From: Bacteroides_E sp964528875 | GTDB taxonomy: Bacteria; Bacteroidota; Bacteroidia; Bacteroidales; Bacteroidaceae | DNA: 64,000 nt | Reading direction: 5' to 3' | NCBI GenBank assembly: GCA_964528875.1 | Contig: CAZGUI010000008.1 | Coordinates: 14,708-78,707 of the forward strand | Part shown: one piece after another, positions 8,652 through 17,733 of the stretch | Layout: the number at the start of each line of letters is the position of its first letter | Position numbering within the stretch: the stretch's first letter is position 1 | The notes under the pieces: generated by a model | The model's input: only the letters and a program-made list of their open reading frames with translations | Database searches by the model: none | Told to the model about the DNA's origin: nothing | Translations under genes and position numbers: made by a program

Positions 8652-10046
8652 ATGAAAAAGACTTCTAAAATTTTATTTTCAGCAGTTTTTCTATCATCTG
8701 GATTTTTGAAAGTCTATTCATCAGATAATAGACAATTACCGAATGTAATATACATACTTGCAGATGATTTAGGTATTGGAGATTTAGGGTGTTATGGGCA
8801 ACGAGAAATAAAAACTCCTCGTATTGATGACATGGCTAAAAATGGAATGAAATTCACTCATCATTACTCTGGTTCTACAGTTAGTGCTCCTTCACGTTGT
8901 GCATTATTAACAGGAAAACATATGGGACATGCTTCTATTAGAGGTAATGCCAAAGTAGCAGGTTCAGATAGTTTACTTTATGAAACGCCATTGCCTAAGG
9001 GAGAGGTAACAGTTGCTGATTTATTTAAGCAAAAAAAATATGTTACTGCTTGTATTGGGAAGTGGGGTTTGGGTGGTCCTGGAACCGAAGGAGAACCTGG
9101 AAAACATGGGTTTGATTACTTCTATGGTTATTTAGGGCAAAAGTTTGCTCATAGTTATTATCCTGATTTTCTACATGAGAATGAACAAAAGATATTTTTA
9201 CATGGTAAAGAGTACTCTCATGATCTTATGTTGAAAAAAGTTCTAAATTTCATTGAAGAAAAAAAGGAAACTCCATTTTTTCTGTATTTTTCACCAACAC
9301 TTCCCCATGCCGACTTAGATATTATGGATTCTCTCATTATGGAATATCAAGGAGAGTTTTGTGAAATACCTTATACTGGTAGTTCTACTAGTTATAAATC
9401 TCAAACTTATCCTCGTGCTACATATGCAGCTATGGTTTCTCATTTAGATAAAAGTGTTGGTCTAATAATAGAAAAACTTAAGGAGCAAGGTATTTATGAA
9501 AATACAATAATCATTTTTACATCTGATAATGGCGTTCATTCAGAAGGAGGTCATGACCCTTATTTTTTTGATAGTAATGGCCCTTTTAGAGGAGAAAAAA
9601 GGGATTTATATGAAGGTGGAATTCGTACTCCTTTTATAGTTCAATGGCCTAAAAGAATACCTAAAAATGTGATTTCTAATCACATATCAGCTTTTTGGGA
9701 CTTTCTTCCAACAATTAGTGAGTTAATTGACTTAAATAATCCTACTGATATTGATGGTCTCTCATATTTACCTACATTATTAGGGGAAGGTTTGCAAAAA
9801 GAACATGAGTGTATATACTATGAGTTTTTTGAATTTGGAGGGAAACAGTCTATTATGACTCTTGATGGATGGAAGTTAATACGCTTAAATGTTAGTGATC
9901 CGCTAGAAACCGAGGAAGAGTTATATAACATTTATTTTGATCCTTCAGAAACTTCAAATGTAATAAAGCAGTATCCGGAAATAGCAAAAAAACTGGAGAT
10001 CATGATAAAAAAACAACGTTCAAATAATACTCTTTTCTATTTTTAA
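8652..10046 (+). CDS. S1-family sulfatase, serine type
   Basis: This is an exported sulfatase of 464 residues with an N-terminal hydrophobic signal. The activation motif is S78-A-P-S-R82, so the residue to be turned into formylglycine is a serine, which requires a radical-SAM maturase (anSME) and not the aerobic FGE. Other S1 features are D38-D39 in ILADDLG and the late SDNGVHSEGGHD metal-site motif. The substrate cannot be read; its place between PL11 and GH106 genes suggests a sulfate group on a rhamnose or uronic acid-containing glycan. No maturase gene lies in the window. The spacing to the lyase gene is 22 bases. Confidence 0.9.
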   Translation: MKKTSKILFSAVFLSSGFLKVYSSDNRQLPNVIYILADDLGIGDLGCYGQREIKTPRIDDMAKNGMKFTHHYSGSTVSAPSRCALLTGKHMGHASIRGNAKVAGSDSLLYETPLPKGEVTVADLFKQKKYVTACIGKWGLGGPGTEGEPGKHGFDYFYGYLGQKFAHSYYPDFLHENEQKIFLHGKEYSHDLMLKKVLNFIEEKKETPFFLYFSPTLPHADLDIMDSLIMEYQGEFCEIPYTGSSTSYKSQTYPRATYAAMVSHLDKSVGLIIEKLKEQGIYENTIIIFTSDNGVHSEGGHDPYFFDSNGPFRGEKRDLYEGGIRTPFIVQWPKRIPKNVISNHISAFWDFLPTISELIDLNNPTDIDGLSYLPTLLGEGLQKEHECIYYEFFEFGGKQSIMTLDGWKLIRLNVSDPLETEEELYNIYFDPSETSNVIKQYPEIAKKLEIMIKKQRSNNTLFYF

Positions 10047-10058
10047 TAAACTGATAAT

Positions 10059-12917
10059 ATGAACAAATCGAATATTTTATTGAAATTTCACGAGTTTTTA
10101 TGTGTGATATTTATTATCATGCTTTCTTTTTCGTGTACAAATAATCAAGAAATTAAATGGCCGAAAGAAACTAATGAATCAAAACCCTGGACACGTTGGT
10201 GGTGGCAGGGAAGCGCAATAGAGAAAGGTGATATTGACTATGTAATGGGAAAGTACCAAGAAGCTAATTTAGGTGGAGTTGAAGTTACTCCAATTTATGG
10301 AGTTCATGGATATGAAGACCATTTTAAGAACTTTCTATCATCAGAATGGTTGGATATTTTTGTATATACTTTAGATAAAGCCAAAGAATTAGATTTAGGG
10401 GTTGATTTAGCAAATGCTTCTGGTTGGCCCTTTGGTGGTCCATGGGTAACACCTGATTACGCTTGTAAAATGATAGTTCCTAAAACCTATTTTTTGAAAG
10501 AAGGGGAAAACATAAACGAACCTATAACTTATCATGATAATGGTTTTGTGAGGTTAGCTGGGCATACTTCTGTGAAGTTGGAAGATTTAAAGGAACCTAT
10601 ATATTTGAATAATAACCTACAAGATTTGGCTTTAGATCAAGTTCGATATAAAAAAGAGTTACCTCTAGTTATTGTAACAGCAAATAATGATAAAGGTGTA
10701 AGTTTGGATTTAACATCTAAGATTGGGATTAATGGAAAGTTAGATTGGGTTGCTCCCGAAGGTAACTGGATCGTTTGTGCTTTATTTGAAGGCCTTCATG
10801 GTAAATTAGTTGAGCGTGCTGGACCAGGAGGTGAGGGAGATGTGATTGACCATTTTGCTTCTTCTGCTATTGATTCTTATTTGAAGAAATTTGATGATGC
10901 CTTTAGAGACAGAGATATTAGTTATTTAAGATATTATTTCAATGATTCCTATGAAGTAGATGATTCTCGTGGTGAGTCAAATTGGACTCCTTTGTTCTTT
11001 GAAGAGTTTAAAAAATATAGAGGCTATGATTTACGTTTGTATTTACCTGCACTTCTAGGTCTTGATACATCGGAGAGGAATGCCAAAGTTCTATATGACT
11101 ATAGGAAAACTATAAATGATTTGTTAATTGATCACTATTCTGTTCGTTGGCAGCAATGGGCTGCAAAGCAAGGGAAAGGTATAAGAAATCAAGCCCATGG
11201 TTCTCCAGCAAATATTCTAGATTTATATGCTGTTAGTGATGTCCCCGAGATTGAAGGAGAGGATTTGGTTAGCATAAAATCAGCTTCATCGGTTGCACAT
11301 ACACAAGGGAAGAAACTCGTTTCTTCTGAAAGTGCTACTTGGTTGGATGAACATTTTCAGTCTACATTAGGAGATGTAAAGCAGGCACTTAATCTTTTCT
11401 TTCTAGGTGGTGTGAATCATGTTTTTTATCATGGAACTTGTTTTAGCCCGGAAAATGCTCCATGGCCGGGTTGGCTGTTTTACGCAGCAGTTCATTTTAC
11501 ACCCACAAATCCATTTTGGAATGATTTTAAGTATTTAAATAAATATGTTACTCGCATACAATCCTTTTTACAAGAAGGATTACCAGATAATGATGTGTTG
11601 CTTTATTATAATATTGCAGATGTAATGTCAGAGAAAGGGGCAAGAACTCTCCAACATTTTAGTGGATTAGATCGAAATATGCTTAATTCTTCAGTTCGAA
11701 GAAGTGCTTTAGCTTTAACTGAAAAAGGTTATTCCTGGGATATGATATCAGATATGCAAATTCTTGAAACTTCGATAGAAAATAATGAATTTATCACATA
11801 TGGTGGAAGATATAAAACTATATTAGTCACTGATACTCAATATATACCTTATGAAACTATGAAGAAATTGATTGATTTTGCCATAGATGGAGGTACGATA
11901 TTATTTCATGGTGATTTACCTAAAGAAATTGCAGGAATGGTATTTTCAGAGAATGAAATATCTCAATTTAAAAAGATGAAAACTGATTTAGTGTTTGTCT
12001 TTGATGGAAACGTAAAACATGCACAGCTAGGAAAGGGGAAGATTTATGTTTCAACAGATGTTGAGAAATTGATGGATTGTGCTAAAGTTAAAAATGAGAA
12101 AATGTATGAGTTGGGTTTAGAGTGTATCAGAAAACAATCACCTTATGGTAAATATTACTTTATTGTTAATAATAGTTCAAATTTAGTAGAAAGTTGGGTA
12201 CCTCTCTTAGCCGAGGATAAAAGTGCTGCAATATTTAATCCTATGAATGGTAAAAGTGGTGTAGCTAATGTTAAAAATAATGATGGTAAGCTCTCTGTTT
12301 TTTTGCAACTAAATCCAGGCGAAAGTGTTATTGTTTCAACTTCTAAGAATACATTTGTAGGAGAACCCTACTTGTATTATAGTAATAGTACCATACCTGC
12401 AGAAATTAAAAATAAATGGTCTGTGTCTTTTATTCAAGGTGGACCTAAAATTCCCACCCCATTAACTTTGGATTCTTTGCAAAGCTGGACAAATTTTAAG
12501 GGTGATGAATATTCTATTTTCTCTGGTACTGCAAGTTATATTACAGAAATAAATTATACTCCAAAGACAGAGATGGTAAAACTTGATCTAGGAGGTGTAT
12601 CTGATAATGCTTCTGTCTATTTGAATGATAAATATATAGGCACTGTTCTTAATGCTCCTTACCAATTATTAATAGAGTCACGTTTATTCAAAGGAAATGA
12701 TAAGTTAGAAGTAAGAGTTGCAAACTCCATGGCAAATAGAATTGCGTATATGGATAAGAACAAATTTGAGTGGAAGATTTTTTATAATGTAAATATGGCT
12801 GCTAGGATAAAAGAGAATACAAAAGATGGTATTTTTGATGCCTCTTCTTGGAATCCTAAGCCTTCAGGTCTATTAGGTCCAGTCACCTTGACTTCAGTAG
12901 TCCCTCAGAATTTTTAA
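10059..12917 (+). CDS. GH106 alpha-L-rhamnosidase lipoprotein
   Basis: This large enzyme (952 residues) should release terminal alpha-L-rhamnose. An N-terminal hydrophobic stretch ends in SFSC26-TNN, a Bacteroides-style lipoprotein signal, so it probably sits in a membrane. The start of the catalytic region PWTRWWWQGSAIEKGD and ANASGWPFGGPWV are typical of GH106. A C-terminal beta-sandwich (about 800-950) ends the protein (SVYLNDKYIGTVLNAPYQL). It is the last gene of the five-gene run, 12 bases after the sulfatase, and is followed by a very strong hairpin. Rhamnose released here would feed RhaM at the left end of the cluster. Confidence 0.9.
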   Translation: MNKSNILLKFHEFLCVIFIIMLSFSCTNNQEIKWPKETNESKPWTRWWWQGSAIEKGDIDYVMGKYQEANLGGVEVTPIYGVHGYEDHFKNFLSSEWLDIFVYTLDKAKELDLGVDLANASGWPFGGPWVTPDYACKMIVPKTYFLKEGENINEPITYHDNGFVRLAGHTSVKLEDLKEPIYLNNNLQDLALDQVRYKKELPLVIVTANNDKGVSLDLTSKIGINGKLDWVAPEGNWIVCALFEGLHGKLVERAGPGGEGDVIDHFASSAIDSYLKKFDDAFRDRDISYLRYYFNDSYEVDDSRGESNWTPLFFEEFKKYRGYDLRLYLPALLGLDTSERNAKVLYDYRKTINDLLIDHYSVRWQQWAAKQGKGIRNQAHGSPANILDLYAVSDVPEIEGEDLVSIKSASSVAHTQGKKLVSSESATWLDEHFQSTLGDVKQALNLFFLGGVNHVFYHGTCFSPENAPWPGWLFYAAVHFTPTNPFWNDFKYLNKYVTRIQSFLQEGLPDNDVLLYYNIADVMSEKGARTLQHFSGLDRNMLNSSVRRSALALTEKGYSWDMISDMQILETSIENNEFITYGGRYKTILVTDTQYIPYETMKKLIDFAIDGGTILFHGDLPKEIAGMVFSENEISQFKKMKTDLVFVFDGNVKHAQLGKGKIYVSTDVEKLMDCAKVKNEKMYELGLECIRKQSPYGKYYFIVNNSSNLVESWVPLLAEDKSAAIFNPMNGKSGVANVKNNDGKLSVFLQLNPGESVIVSTSKNTFVGEPYLYYSNSTIPAEIKNKWSVSFIQGGPKIPTPLTLDSLQSWTNFKGDEYSIFSGTASYITEINYTPKTEMVKLDLGGVSDNASVYLNDKYIGTVLNAPYQLLIESRLFKGNDKLEVRVANSMANRIAYMDKNKFEWKIFYNVNMAARIKENTKDGIFDASSWNPKPSGLLGPVTLTSVVPQNF

Positions 12918-12919
12918 TG

Positions 12920-12978
12920 CAAACATCCATAAGATTTTTGAGCTTACACTCAAAAATCTTATGGATGTTTGTGTTTTT
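12920..12978 (+). terminator. Very long perfect hairpin terminator of the pectin cluster
   Basis: A perfect inverted repeat has 23-base arms (12920-12942 and 12949-12971) and a six-base loop CTTACA, followed by a T run (12973-12979). It lies right after the GH106 stop. It reads as a strong rho-independent terminator. Its stability probably also caused the assembly break just downstream. Confidence 0.92.
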
Positions 12979-13014
12979 TTAGATTCAATAATTCAATAGG
13001 TCAAATAACTTTCT

Positions 13015-13114
13015 NNNNNNNNNNNNNNNNNNNNNNNNNNNNNNNNNNNNNNNNNNNNNNNNNNNNNNNNNNNNNNNNNNNNNNNNNNNNNNNNNNNNNN
13101 NNNNNNNNNNNNNN
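13015..13114. other. 100-N scaffold gap with 55-base duplicated flanks
   Basis: Exactly 100 N lie here. The 55 bases before the gap (12960-13014) are identical to the 55 bases after it (13115-13169). This pattern fits two contigs that overlap by one k-mer but were joined as an unknown-size gap. The true distance may therefore be zero, with one 55-base copy being artificial. Confidence 0.93.
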
Positions 13115-13139
13115 TATGGATGTTTGTGTTTTTTTAGAT

Positions 13140-13286
13140 TCAATAATTCAATAGGTCAAATAACTTTCTTAATAAATGTAATGCTTCAATATAGGTTGGT
13201 GATTTTTTTCTTTCTCCTTGGCTAATCTCAAAGTAATCACATGTGTTTATTTGAGTTCCTCTTTCTATTTTATATATCTTTTCCAT
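13140..13286 (-). CDS. Possible small protein of 48 residues
   Basis: An ATG at 13286 opens a 48-residue frame beginning MEKIYKIERGTQINTCDYFE and ending LRKLFDLLNY. I do not recognise it. It is charged, has no signal peptide or membrane span, and no clear ribosome site. It lies between the N gap and glpC, and its end falls in the duplicated 55-base block. It could be a real small gene, the tail of a decayed gene, or chance. Confidence 0.25.
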   Translation of the reverse strand: MEKIYKIERGTQINTCDYFEISQGERKKSPTYIEALHLLRKLFDLLNY

Positions 13287-13370
13287 AATTATTGGTGTTA
13301 AAAGAGTTGTATTATTGTTTCAGAAAACCTCTTTTTTATGAACTAAAAAGAGGGTGAATAAATTCCCTGT

Positions 13371-14585
13371 TTATTCAAGTGCTTTGGCTAAGATTGTAAT
13401 AGGATGTTCACACGCTTTGCTTGTGGACATTTCTATTTGCCATTTACATGTTTCACAATCAGTAGCTACATAGTCAATATCTGCAGCTTCAATTTGCCTG
13501 AATAAAGAGTCTCCAACATTTTGTGAGGTTTCATAATTTTCTTTTTTGAACCCGTAAGTTCCGGCAATACCACAACACTGTGAGTCTAAAACTTGTAGCT
13601 CAATGTTAGGTATCAGTTTAAGTAGCTCTATAGAGTAATATGACCATCCTAATTTTTCCATGTGACAAGGTGTGTGATAAGCTACCTTGATTCTTTTGTC
13701 ACTTAGTTTCAATTTGATATCTGTTTTAGACAGTAGTCTATAAATATAACGTGTAGCTAATTCTATTTGATCTCTAACGTCACTTGTTTCTACATCTAAT
13801 AAATGGGGATATTCATCTCTTATCGTAAAGGTACATGAAGATGAAGTTGCAACTACAGGTATCTTTCTTTCAAGGACAGATTCTCTTATAGACTCTATGT
13901 TTACTTTTGCTTGTTTTCTAGCTTGATTGATAAATCCATTAGAAATTAAAGCAACTCCGCAACATTTTTCCTTTTTAAGGAGCTGAACACCTATGCCAAG
14001 AGCATTAAAGACTTTGACTAAATCTTTACCTAATGAAGGATTATTGTAGTTTGCATAGCAGCCATGAAAATAACTAACTTGCTTCTTAAATTCCTTCTGT
14101 TTGTCTGCTTGTTTTTTGTACCAGCTTTCAAAAGTTCCAAAAGAATATTTAGGAAACTGTCTTCTATGATCAATTTTAAAAACTCCATCCAGAATGGCTT
14201 TAACAGGCTTTAATCCAAGTGTTGTATTTACAATAGGAGCAAAAGGAGTAGCTAATGTGCCTACTAAATCGGTATTGGCTAAGATAAAGTCTCTAATTGC
14301 TGGTCTTTTCTTGCTGTGTTTGATGCGAGCAGACTGTATGATATCACCGATCTTAACATTAGAGGGGCAAGCTACTTCGCATCGCTTACAATTCATACAA
14401 TATTTGAGAGCCTCATCATAAAAGTTTGCATCCTTAAGTCTTAGTCGCTCACCATCAGGGCCTGCTTGTTTAGGTCCGGGAAAGTCTGGGTTGACTGCCG
14501 AAACGGGGCAGTAAACGGTACAAACCGTGCACTTAATACATTGTTCGAAATTATTAGTGCTTATATTATGTTGTTGAATATTCAT
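13371..14585 (-). CDS. glpC: Anaerobic glycerol-3-phosphate dehydrogenase subunit C
   Basis: This is the iron-sulfur, membrane-linking subunit that passes electrons from GlpAB to the quinone pool. I start it at 14585 (404 residues), preceded by AGGGGAAAAAG; the longer frame runs into glpB. Two [4Fe-4S] ferredoxin motifs are clear: C16-x2-C19-x2-C22-x3-C26 and C63-x2-C66-x2-C69-x3-C73. Two CCG-domain motifs (CCGVALIS and CCGIAGTYG) follow, as in heterodisulfide reductase-type proteins. It is the last gene of glpABC, 13 bases after glpB. Confidence 0.95.
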   Translation of the reverse strand: MNIQQHNISTNNFEQCIKCTVCTVYCPVSAVNPDFPGPKQAGPDGERLRLKDANFYDEALKYCMNCKRCEVACPSNVKIGDIIQSARIKHSKKRPAIRDFILANTDLVGTLATPFAPIVNTTLGLKPVKAILDGVFKIDHRRQFPKYSFGTFESWYKKQADKQKEFKKQVSYFHGCYANYNNPSLGKDLVKVFNALGIGVQLLKKEKCCGVALISNGFINQARKQAKVNIESIRESVLERKIPVVATSSSCTFTIRDEYPHLLDVETSDVRDQIELATRYIYRLLSKTDIKLKLSDKRIKVAYHTPCHMEKLGWSYYSIELLKLIPNIELQVLDSQCCGIAGTYGFKKENYETSQNVGDSLFRQIEAADIDYVATDCETCKWQIEMSTSKACEHPITILAKALE

Positions 14586-14598
14586 CTTTTTCCCCTTT

Positions 14599-15846
14599 CT
14601 ATTTTTGTGAAATTGTGTGGCTGATTTCCAAAGCACTTAATATAGAAACCCCGGCTCCTGAGCCTTCTTTTATTGGATTGAATCCTTCAAGAATTGCCCC
14701 GGATACATAAAGGTTCTCCATCGTTTTTCCTTTGTGTATAGCTTTGAATTGATTGTCTGTCTTTACGCCATACTGTTGATAATTTTGCGCTTCAAACATA
14801 TTTTCTGAATACCATTCAGTCCGATTTGGAGAATAGTCAATATCTAAATCAAAAATAGGTTCATAAATGCGATCTGAGGTAGCTATTAATCCTTGACTAA
14901 AGTAACTTCCTGTTGCTAACACAAAATTATCTGCACTAAAAGGAATATCTCCGTGGTTATATGAATATATACGTTTCACTTTGTTCTCTTCCACATCAGC
15001 CTTTATAACATTGTCACCTAACATATAGACTCCACCTAAATTAGTATAGTAATCATGTAGATATTGTTGCGTATGAATTCCTACTATTGATGGAGGCATT
15101 GTTGCAATCAGTAGTATCGGTTTATTTACTAACTCTTTTAGCTTGTAAACTGCTTTGCCGGTTAATCCAATACATGCAGGAAAAAGAATAACCTCGCTAT
15201 CATTCGATTTTTGGTTAATGATTTTGCTTAACTCTTCAATATGCTCATCCAGAACCCTAGCTATATTTGTTGAACGCATCTCGCTGGGATTACGCCTTAA
15301 ATGAGAGAGTGGCTCAAAATCAAATATCTGAATGCTGCTATCAGTACCTAACTTGGAGAACTCATCAGCGATGAATTGAGGCTGAAAATCCAGGAAGCCA
15401 TCTATGTTAAAAATGGAGACCTTTCTCCAAGGTAGTTTGTCTTTTTCATCAATAGCAGCACAGCCTTTCAGTGAAAGCCATGTGGGTTTAAGTATTCCCA
15501 TTGGGGTAACTCGAAAATGATTCTTTTCTGAATTACCTACCACAGGAATGTCCAGATCCTTGAAAAGTCTAACTGCTTCTTGTGCTAAGTTTTTGAATTT
15601 TTCGGTTCCTAGTTTAGCATAAGGATGTTTAGGCTGCCGTTCAATAAAAGTGTCTATAGCCAAAAGAGGATTAGAAACTTCTTCGCCATTTGGAAGTTTA
15701 TTTAGTAAGTCAAAAGACCCGGATGAAAAATGCAATGCACTTTGTCCTGATGAAATAATGGCGCAACGTTGACCTTTTTTAGATAAACTGATGCCACAAA
15801 TTAATCCTGACAAACCTCCTCCTATAATAACTGTATCAAATTTCAT
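14599..15846 (-). CDS. glpB: Anaerobic glycerol-3-phosphate dehydrogenase subunit B
   Basis: This is the FAD/FMN-type subunit of the GlpABC complex that oxidises glycerol-3-phosphate to dihydroxyacetone phosphate under anaerobic conditions. The 415-residue protein begins with a dinucleotide-binding motif (IIGGGLSGLICG, residues 7-18) and carries the family stretch FRVTPMGILKPTWL. Late residues LYVSGAILEGFNPIKEGSGAGVSI form the second flavin contact. It lies between glpA (20 bases) and glpC (13 bases) in one transcript. Confidence 0.94.
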   Translation of the reverse strand: MKFDTVIIGGGLSGLICGISLSKKGQRCAIISSGQSALHFSSGSFDLLNKLPNGEEVSNPLLAIDTFIERQPKHPYAKLGTEKFKNLAQEAVRLFKDLDIPVVGNSEKNHFRVTPMGILKPTWLSLKGCAAIDEKDKLPWRKVSIFNIDGFLDFQPQFIADEFSKLGTDSSIQIFDFEPLSHLRRNPSEMRSTNIARVLDEHIEELSKIINQKSNDSEVILFPACIGLTGKAVYKLKELVNKPILLIATMPPSIVGIHTQQYLHDYYTNLGGVYMLGDNVIKADVEENKVKRIYSYNHGDIPFSADNFVLATGSYFSQGLIATSDRIYEPIFDLDIDYSPNRTEWYSENMFEAQNYQQYGVKTDNQFKAIHKGKTMENLYVSGAILEGFNPIKEGSGAGVSILSALEISHTISQK

Positions 15847-15866
15847 GATCTATAATTTAGCTTAGT

Positions 15867-17513
15867 TCAACCTTTATGTGTATTCACAACTTCTGGATCT
15901 AATCCACAAACACTTTCATATACCCATGAAGTGTATTCACTCTCACGTAATGTATCTCCCAATGCAACGGGGTAAATTCCTTTCCAGCGTTCATCTAAAA
16001 AAGAAACCAGATCTCTTTTTGCTCCTCTAGAACAAAATTTTCCTTTCGATTCAAGAAGTCCTGCAGCTCTACAGGCACATAATTCACCTTGACATGTACC
16101 CATTCCTACTCGTGTTCTTCTGCGAAGATCAACCAAGTTGTTTACATTTAAATGATCAATCGCAAATTTAACCTCTCCTACAGACACCCCCTCACACTCA
16201 CAAACAAGTCCTGTGTCATTTATTTCATTGCTTGATAAATTCTCAGCTAGATCTCCATGTCTGGATATCGCAGAGTTTCTTTGTGTAATAGGAATGTTTA
16301 TTATTTTTTTTGTTATTTCTTGAATGCTCTCTCTTGAGCCAGGTAGTTTTTCTGTAGCTGTTGTACATTTAGCTGATATATTCAGTTTTTTACAGATTAA
16401 ATCAGTTGCCCATTCAGCCATCAAGCGATAGGTCATTAATTTTCCACCTGTGATAGTTATATACCCTTCTAAACCATCTCTTTCTGCATGATCATAAAGA
16501 ATAATACCTCTACTTGCGCTACGGCCGGTTGGGTCGTTGTCTGAAGCAACAAGAGGTCTAACTCCTGCGTATGCTCTCAATATACGAGTTTGGGCTAGTT
16601 TGGGGGCTAGTTTCTCACCTTCTCTGATTAATAAATCAACTTCTTCCGGAGTAACAACCATATTGTCTATTTGGTCATACGGAATTTTTATTGATGTAGT
16701 ACCAATTAAAGATATAGTATCTCCCGGAACTAGAATGTCTGCGTCAGCTGGTTTACGACATCTGTTTAACACCATATTATTTACTCGGTGGCCAAAGATT
16801 AACAGAGAGCCTTTAGAAGGTAGCATTTTGACCTTTATTCCTACCATTTCAGATATATGCTGACCCCAAATTCCAGAAGCATTAACAATGATTGAGGCAT
16901 GTAGCGTTTTTGTTGTTTTATCTCTATGTGAATAGCATTCAACTCCTACAACTTTATCTTGCTCAACGATGAGCGATGTTACTTCATGATATGTATAAGT
17001 TTTTGCACCATGATCTGCCGCATCTAAGATATTAGATGCAGTAAGTCTAAAAGGATCAACAGATCCATCAGGAACTTTTACTGCACCAGTCATTGATGGG
17101 TTTGCTGAAGGCTCTAATCTCAAAGCTTCTTTAGGGTCTATAAGCTCCGCTTTTATGCCTGCAGTGGTACAAGCTTTCACAAATTTCTTCTGAAAGTCTA
17201 AATCATCTTCAGGAAGACTTAAAAATAATCCATGGGTTTCTTCTATACAGTGGCTGGCTATTCTTTTGAGTATCATGTTTTCTTTGATACACTCTTCAGC
17301 AGATTCTCTGTCTGTTACAGCATATCGAGCCCCACTATGTAGCAGTCCATGGTTTCTTCCTGTTGCACCGGTAGCGATATCAAATCGCTCCAATAAAACC
17401 GTTTTTAATCCTCTTCGTGCGCAATCTCTTGCTACACCGGCTCCGGTCGCTCCACCTCCGATGATTATTACATCGAATGTTTTGTTGTTGTTGTCTGAAT
17501 TCATAGCCACCAT
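15867..17513 (-). CDS. glpA: Anaerobic glycerol-3-phosphate dehydrogenase subunit A
   Basis: This is the catalytic FAD subunit (548 residues) that oxidises glycerol-3-phosphate. The FAD motif IIIGGGATGAGVARD (about 17-31), the substrate-region GRNHGLLHSGARY and the late TGGKLMTYRLMAEWA are all typical of GlpA/GlpD. The C-terminus has the extra BFD-like [2Fe-2S] domain of GlpA (CECEGVSVGE, then GTCQGELCACR), which separates it from GlpD. The ATG at 17513 gives the longest fit; Met4 is an alternative. It is the first gene of glpABC and has a clear own promoter with a possible operator. Confidence 0.95.
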   Translation of the reverse strand: MVAMNSDNNNKTFDVIIIGGGATGAGVARDCARRGLKTVLLERFDIATGATGRNHGLLHSGARYAVTDRESAEECIKENMILKRIASHCIEETHGLFLSLPEDDLDFQKKFVKACTTAGIKAELIDPKEALRLEPSANPSMTGAVKVPDGSVDPFRLTASNILDAADHGAKTYTYHEVTSLIVEQDKVVGVECYSHRDKTTKTLHASIIVNASGIWGQHISEMVGIKVKMLPSKGSLLIFGHRVNNMVLNRCRKPADADILVPGDTISLIGTTSIKIPYDQIDNMVVTPEEVDLLIREGEKLAPKLAQTRILRAYAGVRPLVASDNDPTGRSASRGIILYDHAERDGLEGYITITGGKLMTYRLMAEWATDLICKKLNISAKCTTATEKLPGSRESIQEITKKIINIPITQRNSAISRHGDLAENLSSNEINDTGLVCECEGVSVGEVKFAIDHLNVNNLVDLRRRTRVGMGTCQGELCACRAAGLLESKGKFCSRGAKRDLVSFLDERWKGIYPVALGDTLRESEYTSWVYESVCGLDPEVVNTHKG

Positions 17514-17534
17514 TATATTATTAAGTTACCGATT

Positions 17535-17565
17535 CAAAAATAAGACAAATCGAAAGAATATCAAA
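17535..17565 (-). promoter_or_regulatory. glpA promoter with embedded TCGAAA operator
   Basis: On the minus strand TTTG (17565-17562), 19 bases, and TATTTTTG (17542-17535) fit the Bacteroides -33/-7 pattern exactly. The spacer contains half of an 18-base inverted repeat, AAATCGAAAGAATATCAA (17547-17564). A protein bound there would block RNA polymerase, fitting repression by the DeoR-type regulator at 21072. Confidence 0.7.
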
Positions 17566-17703
17566 ACATAAACGAAACTTTATTTATTTTATTCGAAACA
17601 TTTCTTCAAGAAGCTTATCTTTATTAGTTTTTTTGTGTTCTAACTCTTGCTTCTTGGCATTTATACACGCCTTATTTATTGATCATTGATATTCTTTCGA
17701 TTT
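17547..17703. repeat. Perfect 18-base inverted repeat, possible paired operators
   Basis: AAATCGAAAGAATATCAA at 17547-17564 recurs as its exact reverse complement at 17686-17703, 139 bases away. The first copy sits in the glpA promoter; the second lies just downstream of the outer membrane protein gene. Single CGAAAC motifs lie between them (17573, 17593). Two operators looped by one repressor is a reasonable reading; I have no proof. Confidence 0.6.
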
Positions 17704-17733
17704 TATACTGAATTAATTAATCTTTATTTTATG

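Noticed and set aside
12969..13154. Plus-strand frame spanning the N gap
   Set aside because: It is made of unknown residues and a duplicated contig end; no protein features.
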